NCBI RefSeq assembly: GCF_024498075.1
Contig: NZ_JANHOF010000011.1
Location: forward strand, 62,001-126,000
From: Paenibacillus mendelii
GTDB taxonomy: Bacteria > Bacillota > Bacilli > Paenibacillales > Paenibacillaceae
DNA: 64,000 nt
Direction: 5' to 3'
Every line of letters starts with the position of its first letter. The stretch's first letter is position 1. The position numbers were made by a program, and so were the translations under genes. The notes beneath the pieces were generated by a model. That model did no database searches and had not been told where the DNA came from. It worked only from the letters and a program-made list of their open reading frames with translations. Shown here in pieces: positions 24,474-33,087 of this stretch.

Positions 24474-25586
24474 ATGAGCACGCCTTATTATGCAGAGCTC
24501 TTGAAGCGTTTGGAAACGAAAGTCGACCGGATGATCGATCAAATCGGGACCAAATGTCCTCATTTTGCTGGGAAAGACGGTACGTATGATCATCTCCAGA
24601 GTGATTGGTGGACGAGTGGATTTTGGCCGGGAATCTTGTGGGTGATGCATGATATGACCGGTAAGGAAGCTTACAAGAGTGCGGTATGGAATAAGGATGA
24701 GGAACTTGAAGGCTGGTTCGTCAAACCTACGGTGCAGCTGCATCATGATGTCGGCTTCCAATTCTTATCGACGGCGGTTATTAAGCATACCATCACCGGC
24801 GATGAGGATGGGCTCCGAAGAGGGATAGAGGCCGCTAATTTCCTTGCATCACGTTTCAATTTATCTGGAAATTTCATTCGCGCATGGAATGCCGACAAGC
24901 ATGGCTGGGCAATCATCGATTGCATGATGAACATCTCGCTGTTGTTCTGGGCAAGCCGAGTGACTGAAGACCCCAGATACCGCCACATTGCCATCCGCCA
25001 TGCCGAAACGACGATGCAGTACGGTGTCCGTGAAGATGGATCGGTCAATCATATCCTTTCATTCAACCCGGACACAGGAGCGTTTATCGAAGCATTCGGC
25101 GGACAAGGCAGTGCCCCTGATTCTTCCTGGAGCCGGGGAACGGCGTGGGCACTTCATGGATTTGCGAATACATACCGGCATACTGGAGACATCCGTTTCC
25201 TTCACACCGCCAAACGGATTGCTCATTTCTTTCTGGCATCGCTCCCAGATGATCATGTGCCTTACTGGGATTTCCGCTTAGCGTCATTCGAGCATGAGCC
25301 CCGCGATAGCTCTGCCGCCGCTATTGCCGCATCGGGCTTGCTGGAGATCGCGGATGCTGTACCTGCAGCTGAGAAGCATCTTTATGCCAATGGTGCCCAT
25401 CGTATGCTGCAAGCTCTTACAAACCACTACGCTACTTGGGATCAGCCGGAACACGAGGCGATACTTATCGGTGGAACCGGCAGCAAACCCGGCAACTTCT
25501 GTGTAGATGGGTCCTTGATCTATGGCGATTATTATTATGTTGAAGCTATTGCCAAGCTGAATGGCTGGAAGCATCGGATCTATTAA
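24474..25586 (+). CDS. Unsaturated glucuronyl hydrolase, GH88
   Basis: This 370-residue cytoplasmic enzyme starts at the ATG at 24474, seven bases after a GGGGGG box; an ATG six bases earlier is too close to it. It hydrates the enol ether of unsaturated uronyl oligosaccharides released by polysaccharide lyases. The conserved Asp residues are visible in HHD92VGF and IID149CMMN, matching the Asp pair required in characterised Bacillus UGL. An (alpha/alpha)6 pattern with GTAWALHGF and WDFRL segments and the late DGSLIYGDYYYVEA motif fits the family. A TATAAT box lies at 24437-24442. Neighbours (SDR, LacI, AraC) form a uronate-use module. Confidence 0.93.
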   Translation: MSTPYYAELLKRLETKVDRMIDQIGTKCPHFAGKDGTYDHLQSDWWTSGFWPGILWVMHDMTGKEAYKSAVWNKDEELEGWFVKPTVQLHHDVGFQFLSTAVIKHTITGDEDGLRRGIEAANFLASRFNLSGNFIRAWNADKHGWAIIDCMMNISLLFWASRVTEDPRYRHIAIRHAETTMQYGVREDGSVNHILSFNPDTGAFIEAFGGQGSAPDSSWSRGTAWALHGFANTYRHTGDIRFLHTAKRIAHFFLASLPDDHVPYWDFRLASFEHEPRDSSAAAIAASGLLEIADAVPAAEKHLYANGAHRMLQALTNHYATWDQPEHEAILIGGTGSKPGNFCVDGSLIYGDYYYVEAIAKLNGWKHRIY

Positions 25587-25624
25587 GGGACTGCGCCTTC
25601 CTTACCTTGTTTAACGAATGACAA

Positions 25625-25666
25625 AGAAGAAGAGACGAACGGCCTTCGCCGTCTGTCTCTTCTTCT
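25625..25666. terminator. Bidirectional hairpin, GH88/lactonase
   Basis: Two stacked stems (11 bp, 25626-25636 with 25655-25665, then ACGGC/GCCGT) close a four-base CTTC loop between convergent genes. Confidence 0.7.
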
Positions 25667-25686
25667 GCTTCTGATCAAGTTTGCTG

Positions 25687-26769
25687 CTAGCCCAATCGTA
25701 CAGGACGCACGCATACAGGCTTGGATACCTCCACATGGTTTCCTGTATAATGCAGCTTCCCTGATTCCTGATCCACCCGGAAGGTTACGATATTGTTCGT
25801 ATCGCGGTTCGCCGCAATTAAGTATTGGCCTCCTGGCGTTAATGCAAAGTTTCGTGGATGACTGCCTTCCACGGACACATGCTCTACAAGTGATAGCTTG
25901 CCCGTAATGGAGTTGAACGCATAGACGACAATACTGTCATGGCCGCGATTGGAGCCATATACAAACCTTCCATCCTCCGAAACGTTAATTTCCGCACAAG
26001 AATTGTCACCGTTGTAATCCTCCGGCAGTGTCGGAACCGTCTCGATAGCCGTAAGCTGCCCTTGCTCGGCATCATAGGAATAACTAGTAATCGATGAATT
26101 CAATTCATTAATGACGAAAGCATATGCACCCTCTGGATGAAAAGCGAGATGACGCGGGCCAGCCCCCGGCTTCTCAGTAGCCTCGCCATGCAGAGTTAGT
26201 ACGCCCCGCTGCGCATCGATGGAATAGGAACGAATCCGGTCGATTCCTAAATCTTGAATGAACACAAAGCGGCCATTCGGACTGAAGAAAGCGGAATGCG
26301 GATGAGGCCGGTCCTGATTCGGATGAACACTATGCCCTTCATGCTGTTTTGTATCTAACAGCTCACCGACTTGGCCATCCTCTCTTAAGGCGACTAAACC
26401 GATCATTCCACCGTGGTAGCTCGACACGACAAGAAGCGGGTTTCGGATGTCTCTTTGGATATGGCAGGTTGGCGCCGGTACGGTATGTTCCCGATTCAAC
26501 AGGCTTAGTTTCCCTGTACGCTCATCTATGGCGAAGGCGGCTGCCTCTGCGGTCTTGCTGCCCTCTGGCGTTTGCCGTTCACCAATGGAATAGAGAACCT
26601 TGCGCTCTGCATCCACGTCCAAGAACGTCGGATTCTTTAATCCCCCTACTTGGTCAAGGAGCGTTAGCTGTCCGTTTTCTTCATTGAAGGAGTAGACGTA
26701 TACGCCGCTGTTTTCCGGTTCTGCATAGGATCCGGTGAAGATGAATAAAGGCTTCTGCTTCGCTGTCAT
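25687..26769 (-). CDS. Lactonase family beta-propeller protein
   Basis: This 360-residue protein matches the 7-bladed propeller lactonase family (YbhE/6-phosphogluconolactonase type). It opens with FTGSYAEPENSGVYVY, then repeats of SPNGRFVF, GPRHLAFHPEG, SEDGRFVYGSNRGHDSIVVY and SHPRNFALTPGG, all standard blade motifs. In some bacteria such enzymes hydrolyse 6-phosphogluconolactone in the pentose phosphate pathway; other members act on other lactones or only bind. Start and family length agree. It is monocistronic and converges on GH88. Confidence 0.9.
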   Translation of the reverse strand: MTAKQKPLFIFTGSYAEPENSGVYVYSFNEENGQLTLLDQVGGLKNPTFLDVDAERKVLYSIGERQTPEGSKTAEAAAFAIDERTGKLSLLNREHTVPAPTCHIQRDIRNPLLVVSSYHGGMIGLVALREDGQVGELLDTKQHEGHSVHPNQDRPHPHSAFFSPNGRFVFIQDLGIDRIRSYSIDAQRGVLTLHGEATEKPGAGPRHLAFHPEGAYAFVINELNSSITSYSYDAEQGQLTAIETVPTLPEDYNGDNSCAEINVSEDGRFVYGSNRGHDSIVVYAFNSITGKLSLVEHVSVEGSHPRNFALTPGGQYLIAANRDTNNIVTFRVDQESGKLHYTGNHVEVSKPVCVRPVRLG

Positions 26770-26936
26770 ATCATATTCCTCCTGTAATTTATTAATTGCT
26801 TGGCTAATTCTTCAAGCCTGGAGACTCTTTATCTATCATAGTACAAGTTTACTGCTATGGCTAATCAACGCCAAAGATTACGGCATAGCTCGTTCGGGTA
26901 AAGACGGATATACACAGCAGTAGAGGAGGAATTCCC

Positions 26937-27248
26937 ATGAAACACAATCCATATCGAGATGAAATTCCATCAGTCGTAACCCAACGTGAGACGGATCCCG
27001 AGTTCTGGCTCTTCACAGAAGAAGATAACAACGGATTCGTTCCGCCCGTCGATGCCGAGCTGATTGACGTTTATCCGGATAAGCAAATTGAAGCGGCCCA
27101 AGATGAAGTCGATCTCGATTCCGTTCCCGATGCCGATGAATATGCCGGCAGACCGACTCCAGTCGATCCTGCAGCACCGCCCGATGAATTTCATGGTACC
27201 GACCTATTGAACGGGGCTGGCAATGAACCCAAGAAGGAAGCCGATTAA
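26937..27248 (+). CDS. Small acidic protein, unknown
   Basis: This 103-residue ORF has an excellent AGAGGAGG site eight bases before ATG. I recognise no family. It is rich in Asp, Glu and Pro and poor in Lys/Arg except at the ends, with one short aromatic segment (EFWLFTEED, about 22-30). It has no cysteine, signal peptide or membrane segment and is probably a disordered, strongly acidic cytoplasmic protein. It lies between a divergent lactonase gene and a converging pentapeptide-protein gene, only 18 bases from the latter's end. Confidence 0.75.
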   Translation: MKHNPYRDEIPSVVTQRETDPEFWLFTEEDNNGFVPPVDAELIDVYPDKQIEAAQDEVDLDSVPDADEYAGRPTPVDPAAPPDEFHGTDLLNGAGNEPKKEAD

Positions 27249-27266
27249 TCATGATTCGACGAGGCC

Positions 27267-27878
27267 TTAGTCCACTTTTCCGCCATAGGAGCGAAGAAAA
27301 GCGACGGCTAAATTAACGTCCATACGAACTCCCTTTACGTCGAGCGCCTTCCAGTTCACACCTTCCATAACGGCACCGCGTAAATCTGCTCCCATCAGCT
27401 TGGAACCGGATAGCTGAGCGCGGGTCAAGTCAGCTTCACGAAGATCTGCTTTCTCCAGATTGCAGCTAGCCAGATCGGCTTCCTTGAACTTAACTCCACG
27501 TAAATCCTGCTTGGCGAGGTTAAGATGACGCAGGCTGGTGTATGACCAATCGCCATTCTTGATGGTAATTCCGTCCAGTTGAGCTTGAGTGAAGTCTGAG
27601 CCTGTCATTTTACAGGAATTGAACTTAGCCACGAACAAGTTCGCACCTGTGAAGTTGCAGTTCGTGAAAGCTGTCTCATTATGTAAAGATGCATTGAATA
27701 GAGCACCATGGAAGTCGCAATCAATAAACTTGCAGCCAAATGTCGTAATCTCTTCAAAGGAGGTTCCACGAAACCGGCAGCGCGTAAAGGTGCAGTTCTG
27801 CATCTCACCGTACCGTTTATCGGCATTGCTGAAATCGACATCCTCATAATGTTGATCGATATATTGGTACACGAGCAT
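27267..27878 (-). CDS. Pentapeptide-repeat protein, Qnr-like
   Basis: I choose the ATG at 27876-27878 (203 residues); the longer frame would run through the ppaC terminator. From residue 20 on the sequence follows the A(D/N)LXX-type pentapeptide pattern that builds a right-handed quadrilateral beta-helix, interrupted near the middle. The C-terminal segment (LDVKGVRMDVNLAVAFL followed by a Gly-rich end) resembles the tail of Qnr proteins, which protect DNA gyrase from quinolones, and the length is close to the usual 214-226. Gyrase protection is an inference; other pentapeptide proteins have no known role. The ribosome site is weak, and it may depend on read-through from ppaC. Confidence 0.75.
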   Translation of the reverse strand: MLVYQYIDQHYEDVDFSNADKRYGEMQNCTFTRCRFRGTSFEEITTFGCKFIDCDFHGALFNASLHNETAFTNCNFTGANLFVAKFNSCKMTGSDFTQAQLDGITIKNGDWSYTSLRHLNLAKQDLRGVKFKEADLASCNLEKADLREADLTRAQLSGSKLMGADLRGAVMEGVNWKALDVKGVRMDVNLAVAFLRSYGGKVD

Positions 27879-27925
27879 CACCCATCCATCATATTCAAGT
27901 CTAATTTCATCATCATGCTGATAAA

Positions 27926-27969
27926 AAAAACACCGCGGCGGATTGTACTGACATCCACCCGGTGTTTTT
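27926..27969 (-). terminator. Intrinsic terminator of ppaC
   Basis: A 10-bp outer stem (27926-27935 with 27960-27969) plus an inner GGAT/ATCC stem is followed on the minus strand by eight U residues. It begins 10 bases past the ppaC stop, and 48 bases separate it from the pentapeptide-protein start. Confidence 0.88.
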
Positions 27970-27978
27970 AAAGTCATT

Positions 27979-28911
27979 TTACATTTTGTTCAACGTTTCC
28001 GTCAACACGGGTACGATTTGCGATTTGCGGGAAACTACGCCTTTGAGGATCGCTTTATTATCATCCAGCGACACGTTATAGGCTTTCTCAACGGCATTCG
28101 CTGTGCGTCCTAACACGAGGGCAACGGAATCGTTATTCAGAATATCGGTAACGACGAATACGAACAGATCCAAGCCTTTTTCCTCGATGATGCCGTTAAG
28201 CGCTGTTTCCAGCTCGGCTTGTTTGACAAGGACATCACTCGTATCGACTGCGTTAACTTGCGCAATCTCCACCTTGTAGCTGCCCATTTGGAACTCTTTC
28301 GCATCCAGTGAGATGAGCTGTGCGATGGTTTTGTCGCTCAGATCGGCTCCGGCTTTCAACATATCCAGGCCGTAAGATTCAGGGTTCACGCCGGCGATTT
28401 CCGCCAATTCACGCGCTGCCGCTACATCTTGCTCGGTGCAGGTAGGTGATTTAAACAGCAAGGAATCGGAGATTATAGCGGACAGCATCAGCCCGGCAAT
28501 AGGCTTATCGATCGCAATCCCGTTTTCCTTGTACATTTTATTAAGAATCGTCGCCGTGCAGCCTACTGGCTCGCAACGATAGTATAATGGATGACTGGTC
28601 TCGAAATTAGCAATCCGGTGATGATCGATAACTTCGATTACGCGTACTTGATCGATATCGCTGGCGCTTTGCTGACGCTCATTATGATCAACAAGAATGA
28701 CCTCTTTCGCTTCACTGGCAACCGTTTCGACAAGACGCGGTGCCGATACTTGGAACTTGTCCAATGCAAATTGAGTCTCCCCGTTAACGCTTCCCAGACG
28801 GACTGGCTCAACGTTCAAGCCCAATTTGGATTTCAAATCCGCATACGCGATAGCCGAACAGATTGTATCGGTATCAGGGTTTTTATGACCGAAAATAAGT
28901 ACTTTTTCCAT
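27979..28911 (-). CDS. ppaC: Manganese-dependent inorganic pyrophosphatase (family II)
   Basis: This 310-residue cytoplasmic enzyme hydrolyses pyrophosphate to drive biosynthesis. The DHH-family motifs are present: GHKNPDTDT at about 7-15, VLVDHNE at about 73-79, and the VIDHHRI signature near residue 96. The DHHA2 C-terminal domain contains [11 protein letters not shown] choose the second of two adjacent ATGs (28909-28911), seven bases after AAGGAG. The length fits the family. It ends at a strong terminator. Confidence 0.95.
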   Translation of the reverse strand: MEKVLIFGHKNPDTDTICSAIAYADLKSKLGLNVEPVRLGSVNGETQFALDKFQVSAPRLVETVASEAKEVILVDHNERQQSASDIDQVRVIEVIDHHRIANFETSHPLYYRCEPVGCTATILNKMYKENGIAIDKPIAGLMLSAIISDSLLFKSPTCTEQDVAAARELAEIAGVNPESYGLDMLKAGADLSDKTIAQLISLDAKEFQMGSYKVEIAQVNAVDTSDVLVKQAELETALNGIIEEKGLDLFVFVVTDILNNDSVALVLGRTANAVEKAYNVSLDDNKAILKGVVSRKSQIVPVLTETLNKM

Positions 28912-28975
28912 CATCTTGCTCCTTATTTGTTATGTTGGCGAGTAAAATAGACTTCCATAACCTGCCACAATCAAG

Positions 28976-29004
28976 ATTATACCGTGAATCCCGATGCGAA
29001 TCCA
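28976..29004 (-). promoter_or_regulatory. Probable ppaC promoter
   Basis: On the minus strand a perfect TATAAT (28976-28981) lies 17 bases after a weak TGGATT (28999-29004), about 65 bases upstream of the ppaC start and just after the sigma factor gene. Confidence 0.55.
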
Positions 29005-29023
29005 GCGTCTTCCTCGAATTCCG

Positions 29024-29956
29024 TCATTCTAAAAAATCCTTCAGCTGTCTGCTGCGGCTTGGATGCCTCAGCTTCCGGAGCGCTTTCGCTTCAATCTGGC
29101 GAATACGTTCCCGGGTAACGCCGAAGACTTGACCCACCTCTTCCAGCGTCCGTGTCCGGCCATCGTCGATTCCAAAACGGAGGCGAAGGACACCTTCCTC
29201 CCTTTCCGTAAGGGAATCCAGCACATGACTTAACTGCTCCTTAAGCAATTCATATGCCGCGGAGTCGACAGGGGTCATCATTTCGTGGTCCTCGATGAAA
29301 TCAGACAGCCTCGAATCATTCTCTTCACCGACCGGAGTATCGAGCGATACGGGTTCCTGTGCCATCTTCATGATGCTGCGGACCTTCTCTGTCTCAATGT
29401 TCATCTCTTGTGCGATCTCTTCATACGAGGGTTCACGCCCAAGAGATTGCAGCAATTGACGGGCTGTACGATTAAGCTTGTTGATCGTCTCGATCATATG
29501 AACGGGAATTCGGATCGTACGGCCTTGATCGGCAATAGCGCGGGTTATGGCTTGACGTATCCACCACGTCGCATACGTGCTGAATTTAAACCCTCTTGTA
29601 TAATCAAACTTATTAACGGCCTTAATTAACCCCGTATTCCCTTCCTGTATCAAGTCGAGAAATAGCATGCCGTGTCCGACATACCGCCTGGCTATACTGA
29701 CGACAAGCCGAAGATTAGCTTCCGCAAGTCTCCTCTTCGCCTCTTCATCCCCTTGCTCGATCCTCTGGGCTAATAGAACCTCGTCTTCAGCGGACAGGAG
29801 CGGGACACGCCCGATTTCCTTCAAGTACATGCGAACCGGGTCACTGTTCTTCATTCCCGGCGGAAGCGATAAGTCATCCCAGGTATTCGAATCGGCAGAA
29901 TCTTCTGCCTGTACCTGTATAGCCTCTTTATCCGCGTTCTTACGGTCTTCTGTCAT
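29024..29956 (-). CDS. SigA/RpoD-like sigma-70 factor lacking region 1.1
   Basis: This 310-residue sigma factor starts at the ATG at 29954-29956, eight bases after GGAGGG. Regions 1.2 ([11 protein letters not shown]), 2 ([11 protein letters not shown] through [14 protein letters not shown]), 3 and 4 ([20 protein letters not shown]) are complete and very close to vegetative SigA. The acidic region 1.1 is absent; only about 38 residues precede region 1.2. It stands alone, without dnaG. It is therefore most likely a second, group 2-type RpoD paralogue recognising SigA-like promoters, although it might be a shortened primary factor. A good promoter lies upstream, overlapped by a candidate antisense-direction RNA gene. 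Confidence 0.88.
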   Translation of the reverse strand: MTEDRKNADKEAIQVQAEDSADSNTWDDLSLPPGMKNSDPVRMYLKEIGRVPLLSAEDEVLLAQRIEQGDEEAKRRLAEANLRLVVSIARRYVGHGMLFLDLIQEGNTGLIKAVNKFDYTRGFKFSTYATWWIRQAITRAIADQGRTIRIPVHMIETINKLNRTARQLLQSLGREPSYEEIAQEMNIETEKVRSIMKMAQEPVSLDTPVGEENDSRLSDFIEDHEMMTPVDSAAYELLKEQLSHVLDSLTEREEGVLRLRFGIDDGRTRTLEEVGQVFGVTRERIRQIEAKALRKLRHPSRSRQLKDFLE

Positions 29957-30007
29957 ATCCGGCTCCCTCCACACCTATCGTTGGGTCAATAGTACCAGAA
30001 ATTCTGA

Positions 30008-30037
30008 TTGACACACGAGGTTCATGTGTGATATGAT
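30008..30037 (+). promoter_or_regulatory. Plus-strand sigma-A promoter of candidate small RNA
   Basis: TTGACA (30008-30013, full consensus), an 18-base spacer and TATGAT (30032-30037). No plus-strand protein gene of known type follows, only a terminator about 100 bases further on. Confidence 0.65.
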
Positions 30038-30080
30038 TAATCCAAATGATTGTGAATTCCCGACTCAACGTTTATCATTC

Positions 30081-30109
30081 ATTCTACCACACAGGTTTAT
30101 CACTGACAA
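30081..30109 (-). promoter_or_regulatory. Sigma factor gene promoter
   Basis: On the minus strand TTGTCA (30104-30109), a 17-base spacer and TAGAAT (30081-30086) form a good sigma-A promoter, giving a leader of about 120 bases for the SigA-like gene. Confidence 0.75.
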
Positions 30110-30138
30110 CACTTTTTTTACCCCATCACACCATAACC

Positions 30139-30172
30139 AACTGACACCTTGCATGGTGTCAGTTCTTTTTAT
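30139..30172 (+). terminator. Plus-strand intrinsic terminator
   Basis: A perfect 10-bp stem (30139-30148 with 30155-30164) with a 6-base loop is followed by CTTTTTATTT. The U-tract exists only on the plus strand, yet no plus-strand protein gene precedes it. Confidence 0.85.
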
Positions 30173-30188
30173 TTGATCCTCCGCAAAT

Positions 30189-30234
30189 AAGCACATGAGC
30201 AAGCCGAACATCTATCCAGCTTACTCATGTGCTT
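30189..30234 (-). terminator. Hairpin at the end of the lipase-like gene
   Basis: A 16-bp arm pair (AAGCACATGAG... with ...CTCATGTGCTT, one mismatch) spans the last base of the lipase-like gene. The U-tract on the minus strand is short. Confidence 0.55.
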
Positions 30235-31190
30235 TATATTGTTGATATCGTAGTTGCGTCATTATCGCGCAGCTCATGCGCCTGGAGCCAATCCAATATG
30301 TCAGCATAAACCTGTTCGCGACCAATTTCATTCAGAATCTCATGCCGCATTCCCTCATATAGCTTCATATTAACGTCGATAACACCCACTGTCCGGTAAG
30401 CATTGTAGGCTTCTTCCACCATTTTTCCGTACGTCCCGACTGGGTCGTCTGTCCCCGACAGCAATAAGATCGGCAGTGATTTAGGAGTCTGGCTAATATT
30501 CGCCGGTTTCGTGATATAGAGAAGTCCATCGAACATATCCCGAAATCCGCTGGCTGTAAATACAAAGCCACAACGCTCATCCGCCATGAACCGGTCTACG
30601 ATCGACTGATCACGTGTCAGCCAGTCCTGATTCGTTCGAATGGGTTGGAAGCGATGGTTGAACGATTGATACGTCATTCGGTAGAGAAACGTGCTATGGA
30701 AGCGGCTGCCTCGGGACCAGACCTCCCAAACCGCAATCAAGCGGGCGAGCCGCAGCAGGAGCCGGCCATAGTGCGCAGTCCCGGAGAGGATCATCCCGTC
30801 AACGGCAGACCCGTATTTCACTGCGTAATGACGTGCCATAAAGGAACCCATACTATGGCCCAACATGGTAACGTTCAGACCAGGATGTTCCCTTCTTGCA
30901 AGCCCGGTAAGCTTGTATAGATCATCGACCATGTGGTCCCAGCCATCCCGCTCACCGAAGTACCCGAAGTCCTCGTTGTTCTTCACGGAGAGGCCGTGCC
31001 CCCGATGATCGTTGGCATAGACGACCAGCCCTTGCCCAGTCAAGTATTGTGCGAACGCCTCGTACCTCCCTGCATGCTCGCAGGACCCGTGTACCAATTG
31101 AACGATTCCAGATAAGGGCTTCCCCTCGTCCGGTTCCCATTTATAGACATGAATCGGGCGGTCAGGCAATTGAAATTGAGAGCTTCTCAT
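30234..31190 (-). CDS. Alpha/beta hydrolase, monoacylglycerol lipase-like
   Basis: This 318-residue protein starts at the ATG at 31188-31190, seven bases after GGAGG. It has the Hydrolase_4 layout: VHGSCEHAGRY near 34-43 (oxyanion region), NDHRGHGLS at 60-68, nucleophile G-H-S113-M-G, an acid in LLSGTDDPVG and the catalytic His in YEGMRHEILNE. These motifs are those of bacterial monoacylglycerol lipases/lysophospholipases. No signal peptide is visible, so it should act in the cytoplasm on lipid esters. It is monocistronic. Confidence 0.9.
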   Translation of the reverse strand: MRSSQFQLPDRPIHVYKWEPDEGKPLSGIVQLVHGSCEHAGRYEAFAQYLTGQGLVVYANDHRGHGLSVKNNEDFGYFGERDGWDHMVDDLYKLTGLARREHPGLNVTMLGHSMGSFMARHYAVKYGSAVDGMILSGTAHYGRLLLRLARLIAVWEVWSRGSRFHSTFLYRMTYQSFNHRFQPIRTNQDWLTRDQSIVDRFMADERCGFVFTASGFRDMFDGLLYITKPANISQTPKSLPILLLSGTDDPVGTYGKMVEEAYNAYRTVGVIDVNMKLYEGMRHEILNEIGREQVYADILDWLQAHELRDNDATTISTI

Positions 31191-31361
31191 TACGTCTCCT
31201 CCAATCGTCTTCGAACGAGTCATCCTATTTTCCATTTTATCAGAATACCCGCTATCGTTCCAAGAGATTGATGCCGGAGCGCTTACCGCTTACGTCTTTC
31301 CCAATTTTCTATTCTTGCCAAATTCAGTGATGTTCCCCATCGTACTATTCATAAAAGAGTG

Positions 31362-31562
31362 CTAGACTCTCCGCTTAAATATCATAATAATATCCTTAGA
31401 CTGCCCTTGTGTCATGCTGGTATCAAAGCAGGAAATCAGCTCCCAGCCTTCATAGCCCTGTGAATTCAGCAGCTCGTCCAATTCCTCTTCCTTGACCTTT
31501 CCCCCGAGAAATCCACCTGTCCTATACTTGATCGTACGATATTCCCATTGCGTTTGAATCAT
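31362..31562 (-). CDS. DUF4177 small protein
   Basis: This 66-residue protein has the DUF4177 features: an aromatic YRTIKY strand at the start, a central helix ending in LNSQGYEGWELIS, and a final IIMIFKR strand. The ATG is preceded by AGAGGG at seven bases. Function is unknown for the family. It is monocistronic. The 169-base upstream gap contains a small CGCCTTTTTAGGCG palindrome and no clear promoter. Confidence 0.85.
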   Translation of the reverse strand: MIQTQWEYRTIKYRTGGFLGGKVKEEELDELLNSQGYEGWELISCFDTSMTQGQSKDIIMIFKRRV

Positions 31563-31731
31563 GTGTTTCCCTCTTTCCTAAAGATATAAAAATGTAAAGA
31601 ATGATAGGCTGCGTCCCGCCTTTTTAGGCGTAGCGAATATACTGCCCTTCCTATAATTTTCGCTATATCTGCGCAAATTTGTACCGTCTTGATCGCCCCT
31701 TAAGCATACCAATCCATTATAGCTCATCATG

Positions 31732-32922
31732 TCAGATTCCACTCGTCATACCAGCGGCCGGTCTGCGTTCCATCCGAAGTACAAACAGAATCAGCAGCAT
31801 CGAGGCGGATACTAAACTGAGCGGGATGACGAAGATCAGCGGGTTATAACCGCTAATTAGCAGCGGGAACATATAACCTAACAAAGAGGCCGATAAGGAG
31901 ATAAAGACGTATAAACTCGAGCCGAAGCCGCTGCGATTCACGAACATTCGCTGTACATATCCCATCGCTACCCCATATAGGATCGAAACAAAGAAGGAAT
32001 AAACGGGCTGTACGATGAAGAAGATGGGCAGCGCCGCGGATGATGCATACACGGCATAGGTAATAAAAGCACCGATGCCACCCAGCAGAATGATCCGCTT
32101 GCTTCCATATTTAACGGCCCAGTATCCCGCGATTGTCATAAATAACAGCTCGAACACGGCTTGAATACTCCATATGTAGGACATGAGCTCTGGACGACCG
32201 AACAAGTCCTTGACGACAAGCGGCAAATATAAGCCGCGAATCGCATCCGCGCAGGCCAACATGAACAAAGCGACCAGCATCAGCATCGAGAACGGCTCAC
32301 CGGTCTTCGCCTCGGCCTTCACTGTCTCTCCCGTATACTCCTTATAGAACAACAGCAGCACGAATAATGCCGCATAGCCGGCCAAATTGCCCCATAACAC
32401 GCCTTGGAAGGTTGCAAGCAGGTAGAGATTCGCCCCGATCAATAAACCAACGAAGAAACCGATGCTAAGGCCTGCCCGCAGCCAAATTTGGGCCATCTCG
32501 ACAATATCGGACGCTAACCGTACAAAATGATTCCGTGACATGGCGAACAACTGCCCCATTATTAAGCCGGAAGGCGCCACCGCGATGCACATGCCGATCA
32601 GCGCAGTCGCGAATGTATCCGCCCGAAGATAAAACAACAACCCAACCATGCACAATGCTGCCGCGCTCATAGCCAGCTTCTTCTTGCTCTTTAATCGATC
32701 ACTCCATATGCCTACGACCATCGTCGTGATCATATTGAGGAATAAGGAGGACGCAAATACGGACACGACTTGCCCCTTGGATAATCCGATGCTCTCACTG
32801 AGATAGATCGAATTCATAGGTGCTAGAATGCCTGTTCCGATCCCATAACAAAATAATGCAAGCAGCAATCTAACTGCACCTTTAACCTGTAAAAATCGTT
32901 TCATGTCGGATATAACACCCAA
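31732..32922 (-). CDS. MFS transporter, sugar-efflux (SET) type
   Basis: The best ribosome site (CGGGAGG) fits a TTG start at 32920-32922, giving 396 residues; an ATG at 32904 (390) is possible, while the ATG at 32940 would overlap the ribosome site. Twelve membrane helices are predicted. The first loop has GIWSDRLKSKKKL, the usual MFS motif, and the middle MSRNHFVRLASDIVEMAQIWLRAG segment resembles SetA/SetB-type sugar efflux transporters. The substrate is not assignable; SET members export glucosides and lactose. It is monocistronic. Confidence 0.82.
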   Translation of the reverse strand: MGVISDMKRFLQVKGAVRLLLALFCYGIGTGILAPMNSIYLSESIGLSKGQVVSVFASSLFLNMITTMVVGIWSDRLKSKKKLAMSAAALCMVGLLFYLRADTFATALIGMCIAVAPSGLIMGQLFAMSRNHFVRLASDIVEMAQIWLRAGLSIGFFVGLLIGANLYLLATFQGVLWGNLAGYAALFVLLLFYKEYTGETVKAEAKTGEPFSMLMLVALFMLACADAIRGLYLPLVVKDLFGRPELMSYIWSIQAVFELLFMTIAGYWAVKYGSKRIILLGGIGAFITYAVYASSAALPIFFIVQPVYSFFVSILYGVAMGYVQRMFVNRSGFGSSLYVFISLSASLLGYMFPLLISGYNPLIFVIPLSLVSASMLLILFVLRMERRPAAGMTSGI

Positions 32923-33087
32923 ACGAAACGCCTCCCGCATTCAAGTCGTGGAATCGAACAAAGTTTATTCCAGTCGGCTCATGATGTCAAGGGACCAAAG
33001 TACTCCGAAAGTCATGCAGAGCGTCGGATAAATAACGTCCATTGTATGTAAATTCCGCGGAAATCACTATATTTTTATTTAATGTTA

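Larger units (their letters stand above)
30044..30172 (+). ncRNA. Candidate small RNA divergent from the sigma factor gene
   Basis: The predicted transcript of about 129 bases runs from the plus-strand promoter at 30008-30037 to the intrinsic terminator at 30139-30164. It matches no RNA family I recognise and is too short for a standard 6S RNA. It crosses the sigma factor promoter on the opposite strand, so its 5' end would be antisense to the first bases of the sigma factor leader. A 32-codon ORF (30046-30144) starts two bases from the predicted 5' end with no ribosome site; leaderless translation cannot be excluded. Confidence 0.5.

Noticed and set aside
30044..30172. 6S RNA gene
   Set aside because: The predicted transcript is shorter than typical 6S RNA, and I see no long hairpin with a central bubble.
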